Positions 1-15,025 are shown, counted from the first letter of the stretch. The stretch: 64,000 bases of DNA from Arachnia propionica (GCF_037055325.1 NZ_CP146373.1:2046001-2110000), one strand, 5' to 3'. Translations and numbers: made by a program. Notes: generated by a model from the sequence alone, not told the origin.

Positions 1-631
1 CGGTACGGGAGGCGATCTCCCGGGCAGCAGCCAGGTATCCCTCCGGGGCCGGGATCACCCCGGACTCCCCCTGGACAGGTTCGATGACCACCGCGGCCAC
101 CGTTTCATCCACGACCGCTTCAAGAGCTCCAGCGTCACCAAAGGGAACGAACGTGACCTCCCCGGGAAGCGGTTCGAAGGGTTCCCGGTACTTCTCGGTG
201 TGCGTGACGGCCAGCGCCCCCATGGTCCGACCGTGGAAAGATCCCTCCATCGCCACGAGACGGGTCCGACCGGTCAGGCGACTCACCTTGAATGCGGCCT
301 CGTTGGCCTCAGCCCCCGAGTTGGCAAGGAAAACCCTGCCCCCACCAGCCGCTTCCGAGAGGCGTTCTGCCAGCCGGATCTGCGGCTCGGAGGCGAAGAA
401 GTTTGAGATGTGCCCGAGGGTTTTCAGCTGCCTGGTGACGGCCTCCACGACGGCGGGATGCGCGTGTCCCAGGGCGTTGACGGCAATTCCCGCCAGCAGG
501 TCGACGTAGCGGGTTCCATCAACGTCCCACAGGTGGATGCCCTCGCCGCGGGCGAAGATCCTTCGAGGCGCCCCAAAGGCGTTCATCATGACCGCCCCGT
601 AGCGGCTCCCGAGTTCGGTTTCGTGACTCAT
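1..631 (-). CDS. argD: Acetylornithine aminotransferase ArgD (partial, C-terminus outside window)
   Basis: PLP-dependent class III aminotransferase that converts N-acetylglutamate semialdehyde to N-acetylornithine in cytosolic arginine synthesis. About 210 N-terminal residues are visible. They include the early [17 protein letters not shown] stretch (about residues 43-59) and the [12 protein letters not shown] block (about 104-115) that contacts the cofactor phosphate in this family. The PLP lysine lies beyond the left edge. The ATG at 629-631 overlaps the argB stop in an ATGA arrangement, so it is the last visible gene of the argC-J-B-D operon. Ornithine and GABA aminotransferases share the fold, but the operon context settles the assignment. 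Confidence 0.95.
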   Translation of the reverse strand, partial: MSHETELGSRYGAVMMNAFGAPRRIFARGEGIHLWDVDGTRYVDLLAGIAVNALGHAHPAVVEAVTRQLKTLGHISNFFASEPQIRLAERLSEAAGGGRVFLANSGAEANEAAFKVSRLTGRTRLVAMEGSFHGRTMGALAVTHTEKYREPFEPLPGEVTFVPFGDAGALEAVVDETVAAVVIEPVQGESGVIPAPEGYLAAAREIASRT

Positions 632-1526
632 GCCGTCTCCTCGCAGACCATGGTTCCCACCCCGTCGTCGGTGAAGATCTCCAGCAGCAGGCAGTGCGGC
701 ACGCGGCCGTCGATGATGGTGGCGGAGCGCACCCCGCCCTCCACGGCCCGCGCGCACGCCTCCATCTTCGGGACCATCCCCGAAGTGAGGCCGGGCATCA
801 ACTGGCGCACCTCCTCGGGAGTGATGGAGGAGATGATGGTCGACTCGTCGGGATAGTTCGCGTACAGCCCCGCCACGTCGGTGAGCATGACCAGGCGTTT
901 TGCCCCGAGCGCAATGGCCAGGGCCGAGGCTGCGGTATCGGCATTGACGTTGTAGATCTGACCATCAGGTCCGGGCGCGACGGTTGCGACCACCGGAATG
1001 CGGCCCGCCTCGATCAGGTCGAACAGCGCGGAGGAATCGACGGAATCGACGTCACCGACAAAACCCAGGTCGATCTCCTCTCCGTCCTCGACCAGACCAC
1101 GGCGCCGAGCCCGCAGCAGTCCGCCGTCCTCACCAGATAAGCCGACAGCGAATGGCGCGTGGGCGTTGATGAGACCCACCAGTTCCCTGCCAACCTGTCC
1201 CACCAGCACCATGCGCACCACATCCATGGCTTCGGACGTTGTCACTCTGAGACCGCCGCGGAACTCCGAGGTGATGCCGAGCCGCTCCAACATGGAACTG
1301 ATCTGGGGTCCGCCGCCGTGAACGACCACCGGTTTCAGGCCGACGCGGCGCAGGAACACGATGTCCTCGGCGAAAGCGCGTTTGAGGTCGTCGTCGATCA
1401 TGGCGTTTCCGCCGTATTTGACGACGACAGTCTCGCCCGCGAATTGGCCGATCCATGGCAAGGCCTCGATGAGGGTGTTGGCCTTGGTCAGAAGCAGGTT
1501 GTGGTCGGGATGGGTGTATCGGAGGG

Positions 1527-1530
<4 letters not shown>
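628..1530 (-). CDS. argB: Acetylglutamate kinase ArgB
   Basis: Phosphorylates N-acetyl-L-glutamate, the second step of arginine synthesis and commonly the arginine-inhibited step. The 300-residue product has the amino-acid kinase fold: VVKYGGNAM (about residues 36-44, phosphate binding) and VVHGGGPQI (about 69-77, substrate loop). The N-terminal extension with an aromatic helix ([14 protein letters not shown], about 17-30) is the type associated with arginine-sensitive hexameric enzymes; that regulatory inference is from the family. The gene overlaps argJ upstream and argD downstream by 4 nt each, implying translational coupling. Confidence 0.97.
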
Positions 1531-6661
<5,131 letters not shown>

Positions 6662-6721
6662 AGCCACGGGGAGTCACGGAAACCTGTGCGGTTCGCCAGC
6701 CCCTGTGGCCGGGAACCAGCG

Positions 6722-7321
6722 TCATTGCGTGGTCACGCATGGATCACAACACGAGATCCCACGAACCAGCAACTCCACGCCGTGACTGAAATCCGCCCTG
6801 GAGGCTTCCGCGTCAAAGGTTTCGAGGACCCCCAGGGCGACCAGCTGAGTGCGGGTCTGCTCCGACATGACATGGCCCAGGATGAAGTGCAGGAAAGCGG
6901 TCGCCGTGGCCGCCGGTTCGGAACAGTTCCGCTCGGCCAGCAGGCCGCGGGCCGCCGCAGTCGCGTCCACGGTGCCCATGCCCAGCGCTGTCGTCGAGGC
7001 GACCAGCTCGGCGCCATCGCGGTGGGCCAGCAGCGCCCCCCGCAGGTTGTGGGACCAGTCCCTCAACCACTCCCCTGTCGCCCTCGAATCAGGAATGGCG
7101 ACGGGGGCCAGTATCACGTCGGCGATCCCGGCCAGCAGCGACTGCTTGTTCGGCACGTGGTAGTACAGCGCCCCGGCCTTGACTCCGAGTTCGTCAGCGA
7201 TGCGCCGCATGGAGAGATCCCCGAGCCCCCAGGAATCCAGGATCCGCAGTCCCGCTTCGACTATCCGCCCTCTGGTCAGCACGGTGTGAATGGTACAGCC
7301 GGTATTCGGAATCCCCACCAC
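6722..7321 (-). CDS. TetR-family transcriptional regulator
   Basis: About 199 residues from the GTG at 7321, which has a gagg Shine-Dalgarno 5 nt upstream; the longer open frame (to 7453) overlaps putP and is not favoured. The N-terminal helix-turn-helix reads LSMRRIADELGVKAGALYYHVPNKQSLLAGI, typical TetR with the YYHVPNK recognition helix. The C-terminal ligand domain (HFILGHVMSEQTRTQL) resembles TetR_C of the tetracycline-repressor type. It is divergent from the putP symporter with about 50 bp between starts, so local control of that promoter is a reasonable guess. The ligand is unknown. Confidence 0.85.
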   Translation of the reverse strand: MVGIPNTGCTIHTVLTRGRIVEAGLRILDSWGLGDLSMRRIADELGVKAGALYYHVPNKQSLLAGIADVILAPVAIPDSRATGEWLRDWSHNLRGALLAHRDGAELVASTTALGMGTVDATAAARGLLAERNCSEPAATATAFLHFILGHVMSEQTRTQLVALGVLETFDAEASRADFSHGVELLVRGISCCDPCVTTQ

Positions 7322-7336
7322 GATGACCTCAGAGTC

Positions 7337-7352
7337 GATTAGGTTAGGTTGC
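7337..7352. promoter_or_regulatory. Repeat TTAGGTTAGG in the tetR/putP divergent promoter
   Basis: The intergenic region carries ttaggttagg, identical to the left 10 bases of the DtxR/IdeR iron-box consensus, but the right half does not match. It may be a half-site, part of the putP promoter, or chance. Listed because it sits between two divergent starts. Confidence 0.2.
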
Positions 7353-7372
7353 TTCTTCGAACGGAGGTACCG

Positions 7373-8884
7373 ATGAACGAGCAGACCTATCAGGCAATCT
7401 CGATGATCATCTACTTCGTCGCGATGATCGTCATAGGTCTCTGGGCCTATCAACGCACCGACGATATGGATGACTACATGCTGGCCGGGAGAAACCTCGG
7501 TCCTCTCTCCACAGCCCTGTCCGCCGGCGCCTCCGACATGTCCGGCTGGCTGCTCATGGGCCTTCCCGGCGCCTTCTACCTGTCGGGGATGTCCGCGATG
7601 TGGCTCCCCATAGGGTTGACCGTGGGCGCCTGGCTGAACTGGAGGTACACCGCACCGCGGCTACGAACCTACACGGAGGTGGCGAACAACTCACTGACCA
7701 TCCCCACCTTCCTGAGCGCCCGACTGCACGACAGCTCACGGCTGATCCAGATCGGCGCGGGCGTAATCATCCTGGTGTTCTTCACCTTCTACGTCTCCAG
7801 CGGCATGGTGGCGGGCGGCAGGTTCTTCGAGGCTTCCTTCGGGACGGACTACCGCCTGGGCATGATCCTGGTGGCAGGCACCACGGTGCTCTACACCTTG
7901 GTCGGTGGCTTCCTCGCGGTCGCCTACACCGACGTGGTGCAGGGGCTCATGATGGTGACCGCCCTTGTAGCGGTCCCGGTGGCCGGTCTGCTCCAGTTGG
8001 GCGGTTTCGGACCACTGATCTCGACCATCGACGAACTAGATCCGAAAACGTGGGCACTGTGGGGTGCCTCCACCTCACTGATGAGCATCGTCTCAGCAGC
8101 CGCTTGGGGGCTTGGGTATTTCGGGCAGCCACACATCATCGTGCGTTTCATGGCCCTGGAAACCCCACAGCAGGCAAAGGCGGGACGGCGCATCGGCATC
8201 GGGTGGATGGCGCTGGCCTGTCTGGGCGCCGCCGCCACCGCGCTGGTCGGCATCGCCACCTACCGCCGCGACACCGGGAAACTACCCGATCCTGAGACCG
8301 TGTTCATTTCGCTGGGACAGTTGCTGTTCCACCCGTTCGTTGCGGGATTCATGCTGGCGGCGATCCTTGCCGCGATCATGTCCACCATCAGCTCCCAGCT
8401 GCTGGTCTCCTCCTCCGCCCTCGTGGAGGATCTCTATCACGCCTTCAACCGCAGGGAGCTGGGCGAGAAACGCTCCGTTCTGCTGGGCCGGGTGGCGGTG
8501 ATGCTGGTCTCCGTGGTCGCAGCCATCATGGCGTGGCAGGCCAACGACAGCATTCTCAACCTGGTCTCGTTCGCCTGGGCCGGTTTCGGAGCCTCCTTTG
8601 GCCCCGTGGTACTGCTGGCCCTCTTCTGGCGACGGCTAACCCGCTGGGGCGCGCTAGCGGGCATGACGACCGGTGCTGTCGTGGCGGCAGTCTGGGCGAA
8701 CCTGTCCGGGGGCATCTTCGACCTCTACGAGTTGCTTCCCGGGTTCGTGGCGAACCTGATCGTGACCATCGTCGTTTCCCTGAGCACTGATATTGCTCCG
8801 GGCGTGAAAGCTGAGTTCGACGAGGCGGTGGCTCTAGTGACCAACTTCAGGAAAGGTGAGCTGACCACCACAGCCAAGAACTAA
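7373..8884 (+). CDS. putP: Sodium/proline symporter (PutP, SSS family)
   Basis: Inner-membrane solute:sodium symporter that imports proline with Na+. The 503-residue product starts at the ATG at 7373 with cggagg 6 nt upstream. PutP hallmarks are visible: MDDYMLAGRNLGPLSTALSAGASDMSGWLLMGLPGAFY near the N-terminus and FGQPHIIVRFMAL in the middle. The Na+-site region AIMSTISSQLLVSSSALVEDLY (about residues 340-361) is intact. The length is normal for PutP (about 500). It is divergent from the TetR gene. Substrate preference for proline over other SSS substrates rests on overall resemblance. Confidence 0.93.
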   Translation: MNEQTYQAISMIIYFVAMIVIGLWAYQRTDDMDDYMLAGRNLGPLSTALSAGASDMSGWLLMGLPGAFYLSGMSAMWLPIGLTVGAWLNWRYTAPRLRTYTEVANNSLTIPTFLSARLHDSSRLIQIGAGVIILVFFTFYVSSGMVAGGRFFEASFGTDYRLGMILVAGTTVLYTLVGGFLAVAYTDVVQGLMMVTALVAVPVAGLLQLGGFGPLISTIDELDPKTWALWGASTSLMSIVSAAAWGLGYFGQPHIIVRFMALETPQQAKAGRRIGIGWMALACLGAAATALVGIATYRRDTGKLPDPETVFISLGQLLFHPFVAGFMLAAILAAIMSTISSQLLVSSSALVEDLYHAFNRRELGEKRSVLLGRVAVMLVSVVAAIMAWQANDSILNLVSFAWAGFGASFGPVVLLALFWRRLTRWGALAGMTTGAVVAAVWANLSGGIFDLYELLPGFVANLIVTIVVSLSTDIAPGVKAEFDEAVALVTNFRKGELTTTAKN

Positions 8885-8905
8885 CCGAGCGAGCCTGCAC
8901 GAACC

Positions 8906-10003
8906 TCAGCGGAGGACCACGGGGCAGCTGGCCCAACCCCCTAGCGGGAACTCGGCCCGGACCGCCCGTGGTTCCTCCGGCAGCTCGATCCCGGAGATCA
9001 CTGCCAAGAGTTCCTCCAGCAGAACACGCAGCTCCAGAGTCGCCAGCCCGCGTCCCGGGCAGACGTGCGGACCCCTTCCGTAGACGAGATTCTCGGGGGC
9101 GTTCTCCTCGGGCCGGAAGGCGTCGGGATCCGGGAACACCGCAGGGTCACGGTTGGCGCGGGTCCAGTCCACCACGAGACGCTGCCCGGCCTCGATGTTC
9201 TCTCCCGCCAGTTCGGTCTCGCGGGCGGCGATCCGTCGATTGGAGACGAAGGGGTCGTCGATGCGCAGGAACTCGTCGATGGCACGGTTGGTCGCCTCGG
9301 CGTCGCCCAACCGACTGCGCAGATCCCGAAGCAACGCGGGAAACGCCGCCAATTGATGGATGATCACCCCGATGCACAGGGCGAGCGATCCGAGGTCGCC
9401 TCCGGTCCAGTTCCGCAGGATTGAGACCAGCTCGGGGTGTTGGAGACCTCGCCCCTGCACCTGCTGCCGCAACAGCTGGTCGGTGACGTCCCGGGCGGGT
9501 TCATCGAGACGCTCCAGGCGGGGCCGGAGCACACCGACGATGATCTCGTCGAAGTGTTCCGCGACGGCGCGGGTGCGTTCGATCTCACCGGACCGGGTCG
9601 CGGCTACGTTGTCGGCGACCCATTCGACGAGTTCCTCCTCCAGGTCCGGTTCCCAGCCCAGCCAGGCAAGCATCGCCTGGACCGCATAGCGGGTACCCAT
9701 GCCCCCGACCACGTCGATCACCTCGCCGCGGGGAAGTCCCGCCACGATCCGGCGAGCCACGTCCCGCAGGCGTGGTTCCAGCTCGGCGAGTGCCTCGGCG
9801 GTGAAGAACCTGTCAATCACGGCGCGAAAGGCGGCGTGTTCCTCACCGTCGAGACCGTTCGGAACCTGCAGGAAACGGGAGACCCCACTCGAGAAGGTCT
9901 CGGGGTCGGTCACAATTGCGACCACCTCCGAGTGTCCCGCCACCCTCAGATATCCCGCTTCACGCCGGACCGGACACCCTCCAGCGGACTGCGAGGTGGT
10001 CAT
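8906..10003 (-). CDS. Cytochrome P450, atypical
   Basis: Heme-thiolate monooxygenase-like protein of 365 residues, shorter than the usual 400. The heme loop is YGRGPHVCPGRG with the axial Cys at 315 (Tyr replaces the common Phe), and the K-helix ExxR is E244-R247 (EFLR). The I-helix reads WTGGDLGSLAL (about 199-209): where most P450s have A/G-G-x-D/E-T-T, the proton-relay threonine is absent. It has a strong aaggagg 5 nt before the ATG and begins 20 nt after the pheT stop, so it may be cotranscribed with pheST. No ferredoxin or reductase gene is nearby. Substrate unknown; peroxide-driven or non-classical chemistry is possible. Confidence 0.88.
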   Translation of the reverse strand: MTTSQSAGGCPVRREAGYLRVAGHSEVVAIVTDPETFSSGVSRFLQVPNGLDGEEHAAFRAVIDRFFTAEALAELEPRLRDVARRIVAGLPRGEVIDVVGGMGTRYAVQAMLAWLGWEPDLEEELVEWVADNVAATRSGEIERTRAVAEHFDEIIVGVLRPRLERLDEPARDVTDQLLRQQVQGRGLQHPELVSILRNWTGGDLGSLALCIGVIIHQLAAFPALLRDLRSRLGDAEATNRAIDEFLRIDDPFVSNRRIAARETELAGENIEAGQRLVVDWTRANRDPAVFPDPDAFRPEENAPENLVYGRGPHVCPGRGLATLELRVLLEELLAVISGIELPEEPRAVRAEFPLGGWASCPVVLR

Positions 10004-10023
10004 CTTTCCTCCTTCACGTCGGG

Positions 10024-12519
10024 TCAGGTTCGTTGCGTGGCGCCAAACCGCTCGACCGCTACCGCGACCGCCGCGTCACGAGCCGCCGCCGCCTCGGCGT
10101 CGGTCAGTGTCCGGTCGGCCCGGAATCGCAGTCCGAAGGCCAGGGACTTCCTCCCCTCAGGCACTTGATCTCCATGGTAGATGTCAAACAGGGTGACGCT
10201 CTCCAGCAGCTCACCCGCCCCCTCGATGAGAGCCTTCCGCACGCCCTCCGCAGGCGTGTTCTCGTCAACAATCAGGGCGACGTCCTCCTTGGCGAGGGGG
10301 AAACCCGTAAGCAATCCGATGCGAGGGGTTCCTGCTTCGGCCTCCAGCAGGGCCCCCAGCTCGAGTTCCACTGCGCAGGTCCGGGAGGGCAACCCGAACG
10401 CCCGAATCACCTCGGGGTGCAGTTCACCGGCGTACCCGACCGTTCGTTCCGCGAGTAGGAGCTCGGCACAGCGACCGGGATGCCAGGGCGCGGCTTCCGC
10501 GTTGCGGCGTTCGAGCGCGTGCCCGGTGGCCCGGGCCACGGCTTCGGCGAGCGCGACGACGTGACGCCAGTCGGCGGCCACCGCCGGGGTATCCCAGCCG
10601 GCTGGTCGCCACGCCCCGGTCACCACTCCGGCCAGCAGCTCGGGCTGCTCTGGAAGGGCGGCCTGCAAGGCAGCGATCTCCTCGTCGCTGGGACGTCCCT
10701 CCACCCCGGGGCGCGGAGCCGCGGGGGTGTTCCCGTCAAGGTAGACCAAGCCGCGTTCGAAGATCGCCAGGTCCGTGAGAGAGCGGGAGGTGTTCCTGGC
10801 CACCGCAGCGAAAAGGCCCGGGAGCAGCGTGGTGCGCAGGTAAGGGCTGGTCTCAGCAAGCGGATTGGCCAGTCGCACCACGGCCCGCCGCGGATCCTCA
10901 GCGACCAAGCCCATCCGGTCCAGGTCCGATTCAGAGACGAACGGCAGGCTGAGCACCTCGGTGAAACCGGTTGCGGCCGCGGCCCGCATGGCGGCGCGGC
11001 GGGCGCGCTGGGCTCTCGTCAACCCCCTGCCAGCGGGAGCGACCGGGAGACGACTCCCGATACGGTGGTAGCCGATCTTGCGCCCAACCTCCTCGACGAT
11101 GTCGTAGGGGTCGCGCAAATCGGGACGCCAGGTTGGGGCTTCGACGGTCAGGGAGTCGCCGAGGGCGGTCACCCGGCAACCGCCGGCCTCCAGCACGCGG
11201 AGGATCTCCTCAAGCTCCACCTCGGTGCCCAGGATCGCGCTAATCAGTCCGGCTCGCAGATCGATCCTGACCTGCGCCGGTGCCTGCCCGACGACCGTGA
11301 CGTCACCGCGGACCTGACCACCACCGTGTTCCACGAGCAGCTCGGCGGCGCGGCGGGCAGCAGCGTAGGCGAGCCCCGGGTCGACGGTGCGTTCAAAACG
11401 TTTGGACGCCTCTGATGGCAATCCGTGCCGCCGGAAGGTGTGGGAGACACTGGCCGGGGTGAATGCTGCGGCCTCCAACACGATGGCCGTGGTCTCGGCA
11501 GAGACCTCGGTGGTTTCCCCTCCCATGACACCGGCGATTCCGATCGGACCGGAGTCATCGGTGATCAGCAGGTCATCGGTGGAGAGAGTGCGGCGGATGC
11601 CGTCGAGGGTGGTGATCTCCTCCCCTTCGGTGGCGAGCCGCACCCGGATCGGCCCCTGCAGTTTGGCGGCGTCGTAGGCGTGCAGCGGCTGCCCGGACTC
11701 GAGCATCACGTAGTTGGTGACGTCCACCGGAAGGGAAATGGAACGCACCCCGCAGGCCCGCAACCGGTCCGCCATGAACCTGGGTGTCGGGGCAGCCGGA
11801 TCGAAGCCCTCAATCGTGAAGGCGACGAACACACTGCAACGCTCCGACTCCAGGACAACGGGATAGCCGTCGGAAATCGGGGCGGGCAGCGGCAGGTCGT
11901 AGGGGTCACTGAACGGAACCCCGTGGACAACAGCAAGTTCGCGGCCCAGTCCCCGCAGTGACAGGCCGTGGGACAGATCAGGGGTCACGTCGATGTCCAG
12001 TACCTCGTCGCGCGTCCACAAGGCTGTCAGAGCGTCGTCCCCGGGGTGCAGACCCGACGACTCGGGGAGCACGATGATCCCGGCGTGATCCTCACCAAGA
12101 CCGATCTCGTCCTCGGCGCAGATCATGCCGTCGGAGATGTGCCCGTAGGTCTTACGAGCAGAGATCTGGAAGTCACCCGGAAGAACAGCTCCGGGGAGCG
12201 CCACGACCACGAGGTCGTCGACGGCGAAGTTCGAGGCGCCGCACACGATGCCCCGGGATGCGGGGTACTGCTCGTCGGCGGGGTCGTTGTGGGACCCGAC
12301 GTCGACGCGGCAGTACCGGATGGTCTTGCCGTTCTTTTGCGGTTCCTCGGTGAAGCTGAGGACACGACCGATCACGAGCGGACCCGTCACCTGCGAGCCG
12401 GTCGACTCAATGTGCTCGACGGTCAGCCCGAGGCGGGTGAAGGCGTCGGCGATCTCCTTGGTTCCGGCCTCTTCGGGCAGGCTCACCAGCTCACGCAGCC
12501 ACGAGATCGGGGCTTTCAT
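10024..12519 (-). CDS. pheT: Phenylalanyl-tRNA synthetase beta subunit PheT
   Basis: Large subunit of the alpha2beta2 enzyme that charges tRNA-Phe; it supplies tRNA binding and editing of Tyr-tRNA-Phe. The 831-residue product has the expected order: an N-terminal start MKAPISWLRELV, an EMAP/OB-type tRNA-binding domain (about 40-150), the B3/B4 editing domain, B5, and a C-terminal ferredoxin-fold anticodon-binding domain (FPLAKEDVALIVDENTPAEGV near 740). It overlaps the pheS stop by 4 nt (ATGA). Confidence 0.97.
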   Translation of the reverse strand: MKAPISWLRELVSLPEEAGTKEIADAFTRLGLTVEHIESTGSQVTGPLVIGRVLSFTEEPQKNGKTIRYCRVDVGSHNDPADEQYPASRGIVCGASNFAVDDLVVVALPGAVLPGDFQISARKTYGHISDGMICAEDEIGLGEDHAGIIVLPESSGLHPGDDALTALWTRDEVLDIDVTPDLSHGLSLRGLGRELAVVHGVPFSDPYDLPLPAPISDGYPVVLESERCSVFVAFTIEGFDPAAPTPRFMADRLRACGVRSISLPVDVTNYVMLESGQPLHAYDAAKLQGPIRVRLATEGEEITTLDGIRRTLSTDDLLITDDSGPIGIAGVMGGETTEVSAETTAIVLEAAAFTPASVSHTFRRHGLPSEASKRFERTVDPGLAYAAARRAAELLVEHGGGQVRGDVTVVGQAPAQVRIDLRAGLISAILGTEVELEEILRVLEAGGCRVTALGDSLTVEAPTWRPDLRDPYDIVEEVGRKIGYHRIGSRLPVAPAGRGLTRAQRARRAAMRAAAATGFTEVLSLPFVSESDLDRMGLVAEDPRRAVVRLANPLAETSPYLRTTLLPGLFAAVARNTSRSLTDLAIFERGLVYLDGNTPAAPRPGVEGRPSDEEIAALQAALPEQPELLAGVVTGAWRPAGWDTPAVAADWRHVVALAEAVARATGHALERRNAEAAPWHPGRCAELLLAERTVGYAGELHPEVIRAFGLPSRTCAVELELGALLEAEAGTPRIGLLTGFPLAKEDVALIVDENTPAEGVRKALIEGAGELLESVTLFDIYHGDQVPEGRKSLAFGLRFRADRTLTDAEAAAARDAAVAVAVERFGATQRT

Positions 12520-13625
12520 CGGACACCTCCATCAGCAAGAAGGGAGAAACGGACATCGCCCTCGACGAAGTCACGCAGGTCAGGAGCCCCGGTGCGGAAC
12601 ATGACGGTACGGTCAACTCCCATGCCGAAGGCGAAACCGGAATAGGTCTCGGAATCGATCCCGCAGGCCCGCAGCACCCGCGGGTTGACGACCCCGCAGC
12701 CGCACCATTCGATCCACCCCTCGGAACGGCAAGTCCGGCAGGGGCGATCGGGGTTGCCGACGGATTCGCCGTGGCAGACGACACACTGGATGTCGACCTC
12801 AGCCGAGGGCTCGGTGAATGGGAAGTAGTGGGGGCGCATCCTCGTGGTGACATCACCGAACATGGCTCGAGCGAAGTGGTCGAGGACACCGCGCAGATCG
12901 GCCATGGAGATTCCCTTGTCCACCACGAGCCCCTCGAGCTGGTGGAAGACCGGCAGGTGAGTGGCGTCGTACTCGTCGGCGCGGAACACCTTGCCGGGAC
13001 TGACGACGTAGAGGGGCAGGTCGCGTTCCAGCATGGCGCGAACCTGCACGGGGGAAGTCTGGGTGCGCAGCAGCTTGCCGGCAGTCGCGGGTTCCACCCA
13101 GAGGGTGTCTTGTTCACCGCGGGCAGGATGGTCCACACCCAGATTGAGGGCGTCAAAGTTGTACCACTCTGCCTCCAGTTCAGGACCCTCGGCCACCTCC
13201 CAGCCCATGGCGACGAACACATCACACATATCGTCGATCAGGGTCGTGATCGGGTGCAGAGCACCTCGGGGGGCCAGCCCCACTGGCAGGGTCATGTCGA
13301 CACGCTCAGCGACGAGGGCCCGAGTCAACTCCTCGGCAGCCAGCTCCTCCTGCCGCTCCGCGAGGGCCTGGTTGACCTGACCTCGCGCCCTACCGACACG
13401 ACTCCCGGCTTCTTTGCGCTCTGTCTGCGGCAGCGCGCCGATTCCTCGGTTGGCCAGGGCAAGCGGGGAACGCTCACCCGTGTGATCGATGCGTACCTGC
13501 TTCAGCTCGGTCGTGCTGGTGGCCGCCGCGACAGCGGCCAAGGCAGAGTTCACGTATTCCTCGACGGAAGCCGCATCAAGAGCCACTGTCTGCTGTGGAC
13601 TCGCATTGTCATTAGGGCCTGCCAT
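12516..13625 (-). CDS. pheS: Phenylalanyl-tRNA synthetase alpha subunit PheS
   Basis: Catalytic class II subunit of PheRS. The 369-residue product has an N-terminal coiled-coil arm (about 1-100), motif 1 near LHPITTLIDDMCDVFVAMGW, and motifs 2 and 3 toward the C-terminus (FHQLEGLVVDKG; GFAFGMGVDRTVMFR). First gene of the pheST pair. The 222 bp upstream (13626-13847) hold the presumed promoter; I see no clear T-box or tRNA-like leader there, only a short gtctag/ctagac-type symmetric element. Confidence 0.97.
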   Translation of the reverse strand: MAGPNDNASPQQTVALDAASVEEYVNSALAAVAAATSTTELKQVRIDHTGERSPLALANRGIGALPQTERKEAGSRVGRARGQVNQALAERQEELAAEELTRALVAERVDMTLPVGLAPRGALHPITTLIDDMCDVFVAMGWEVAEGPELEAEWYNFDALNLGVDHPARGEQDTLWVEPATAGKLLRTQTSPVQVRAMLERDLPLYVVSPGKVFRADEYDATHLPVFHQLEGLVVDKGISMADLRGVLDHFARAMFGDVTTRMRPHYFPFTEPSAEVDIQCVVCHGESVGNPDRPCRTCRSEGWIEWCGCGVVNPRVLRACGIDSETYSGFAFGMGVDRTVMFRTGAPDLRDFVEGDVRFSLLADGGVR

Positions 13626-13847
13626 GGATTTCCCCTTCCAATTACAGCAGCCGAGTCTAGAAGACCGTCTAGTGGCAGGAACAATCGCACCGCCTGATGC
13701 CCTCGGCAGAAACTTCCCCGCACGTTAGCAGCCACACCGATGAGCTGTCCGAGACGATTCACAGCTGGACTTTCAGCTCTTTCAGATCATTCACCGTATT
13801 GTCTTGTGAACCGCGCGGCGAGAACTGACAGGAGGACCCGACACGGA

Positions 13848-14654
13848 TCAGTTCTTGCGGCGCTGGGCAGAAGCCGTCTGATACAGGCAGATGGCTGCGG
13901 CTGAAGACAGGTTGAGACTCTCTGCCGCACCCCACATCGGGACGGCGACTATCCGGTCGGCCAAGGCCGCATCCCCAGCAGGCAGCCCCCAGGCTTCGTT
14001 GCCCATCAACCAGGCCGACGGTTTCGCCAAACCACCGGAGGCAGCGAGCAGGTCCAGCGGTTCACCATCGCCGTCGGCCGCGAGCACCTGCATGCCCCGG
14101 GAACGCACACGGGAAACAGCCTCAGCAAGGTCGATTCCGGTGAGGATCGGAAGGTGGAACAACGATCCCACTGATGAGCGCACCGTTTTGGGGTTCCACA
14201 CCTCCACCGATCCCGAGGTGAGAATGACGCCATCCGCCCCGAAGGCATCGGCGCAGCGGATCACGGTTCCCGCATTCCCTGGATCACGGACCTGGGCACA
14301 GATCACCAGCAGGCGCGCACCTTCAACGTCCTCCCAATCGAACCGGGGCTGCCGGCACACCGCAACAACCCCTTGCGGGGTGACCGTATCGGACAACTGC
14401 CGTACAACCGCCTCAGAACCCCACCACACGGGAATATCAAGATCTTCAACGAGATCGGCATGACGCTCAGGATCAGCGACGATCACACCCGTGACGAGGC
14501 CGTCCGTGGCAAGCGCTTCCCGCACCGCCTGGCGGCCTTCGGCAAGAAACTCCCCTGCCAGTTCGCGACCGCGTCGGTTCCTCAGTCGACGAACTGAACG
14601 CAGCACGGAGCCGGGAAGCTCACGTGCTGCGTTCGAGTTGTGTTCCGGAGCCAC
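13848..14654 (-). CDS. SpoU/TrmH-family rRNA/tRNA 2'-O-methyltransferase
   Basis: SAM-dependent RNA ribose methyltransferase of about 268 residues from the GTG at 14654, which follows the rplT stop with a 2-nt gap. The N-terminal substrate-binding domain contains GRELAGEFLAEGRQAVREAL. The SPOUT knot motifs are visible: RDPGNAGTVIRCADAFGADGVIL (motif 1), LMGNEAWGLP (motif 2) and VPMWGAAESLNLSSAAAICLY (motif 3). The position after infC-rpmI-rplT matches the gene called tsnR in mycobacteria. The exact target nucleotide cannot be read from the sequence, and a start at an internal GTG is possible because no Shine-Dalgarno is obvious. Confidence 0.9.
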   Translation of the reverse strand: MAPEHNSNAARELPGSVLRSVRRLRNRRGRELAGEFLAEGRQAVREALATDGLVTGVIVADPERHADLVEDLDIPVWWGSEAVVRQLSDTVTPQGVVAVCRQPRFDWEDVEGARLLVICAQVRDPGNAGTVIRCADAFGADGVILTSGSVEVWNPKTVRSSVGSLFHLPILTGIDLAEAVSRVRSRGMQVLAADGDGEPLDLLAASGGLAKPSAWLMGNEAWGLPAGDAALADRIVAVPMWGAAESLNLSSAAAICLYQTASAQRRKN

Positions 14655-14656
14655 GC

Positions 14657-15025
14657 TCAGGCGGCAGCCGGAGTCTGGTTCTCGCGGGCGACTGCGACCA
14701 GGGCGTTGAACGCCTCGGTGTCGGTGACGGCCAAGTCGGCGAGGATCTTGCGATCCACCTCCACTCCGGCGTTCTTCAGACCGTTGATGAAACGGTTGTA
14801 GGTCAGGCCCTCCGCACGGGCGGCTGCGTTGATGCGCTGGATCCACAGGGCACGGAAATCGCCCTTCCTGGCCCTGCGGTCACGGTAGGCGTAGGTGGCG
14901 GAGTGGAGGATCTGCTCCTTCGCCTTGCGGTACAAACGTGAGCGCTGCCCACGGTAGCCGGAGGCAAGCTCCAGCACTTCGCGGCGCTTCTTCTTCGCAT
15001 TCACAGAACGCTTGACGCGTGCCAT
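14657..15025 (-). CDS. rplT: Ribosomal protein bL20
   Basis: Large-subunit protein needed early in 50S assembly. The 122-residue product opens [26 protein letters not shown] and contains the conserved [22 protein letters not shown] block. It lies in the conserved infC-rpmI-rplT operon. The TGA is followed 2 nt later by the start of the methyltransferase gene. Confidence 0.98.
   Translation of the reverse strand: MARVKRSVNAKKKRREVLELASGYRGQRSRLYRKAKEQILHSATYAYRDRRARKGDFRALWIQRINAAARAEGLTYNRFINGLKNAGVEVDRKILADLAVTDTEAFNALVAVARENQTPAAA

Noticed and set aside
13626-13847. T-box or tRNA-like regulatory leader upstream of pheS
   Set aside because: No specifier loop, T-box sequence or strong terminator could be recognised.
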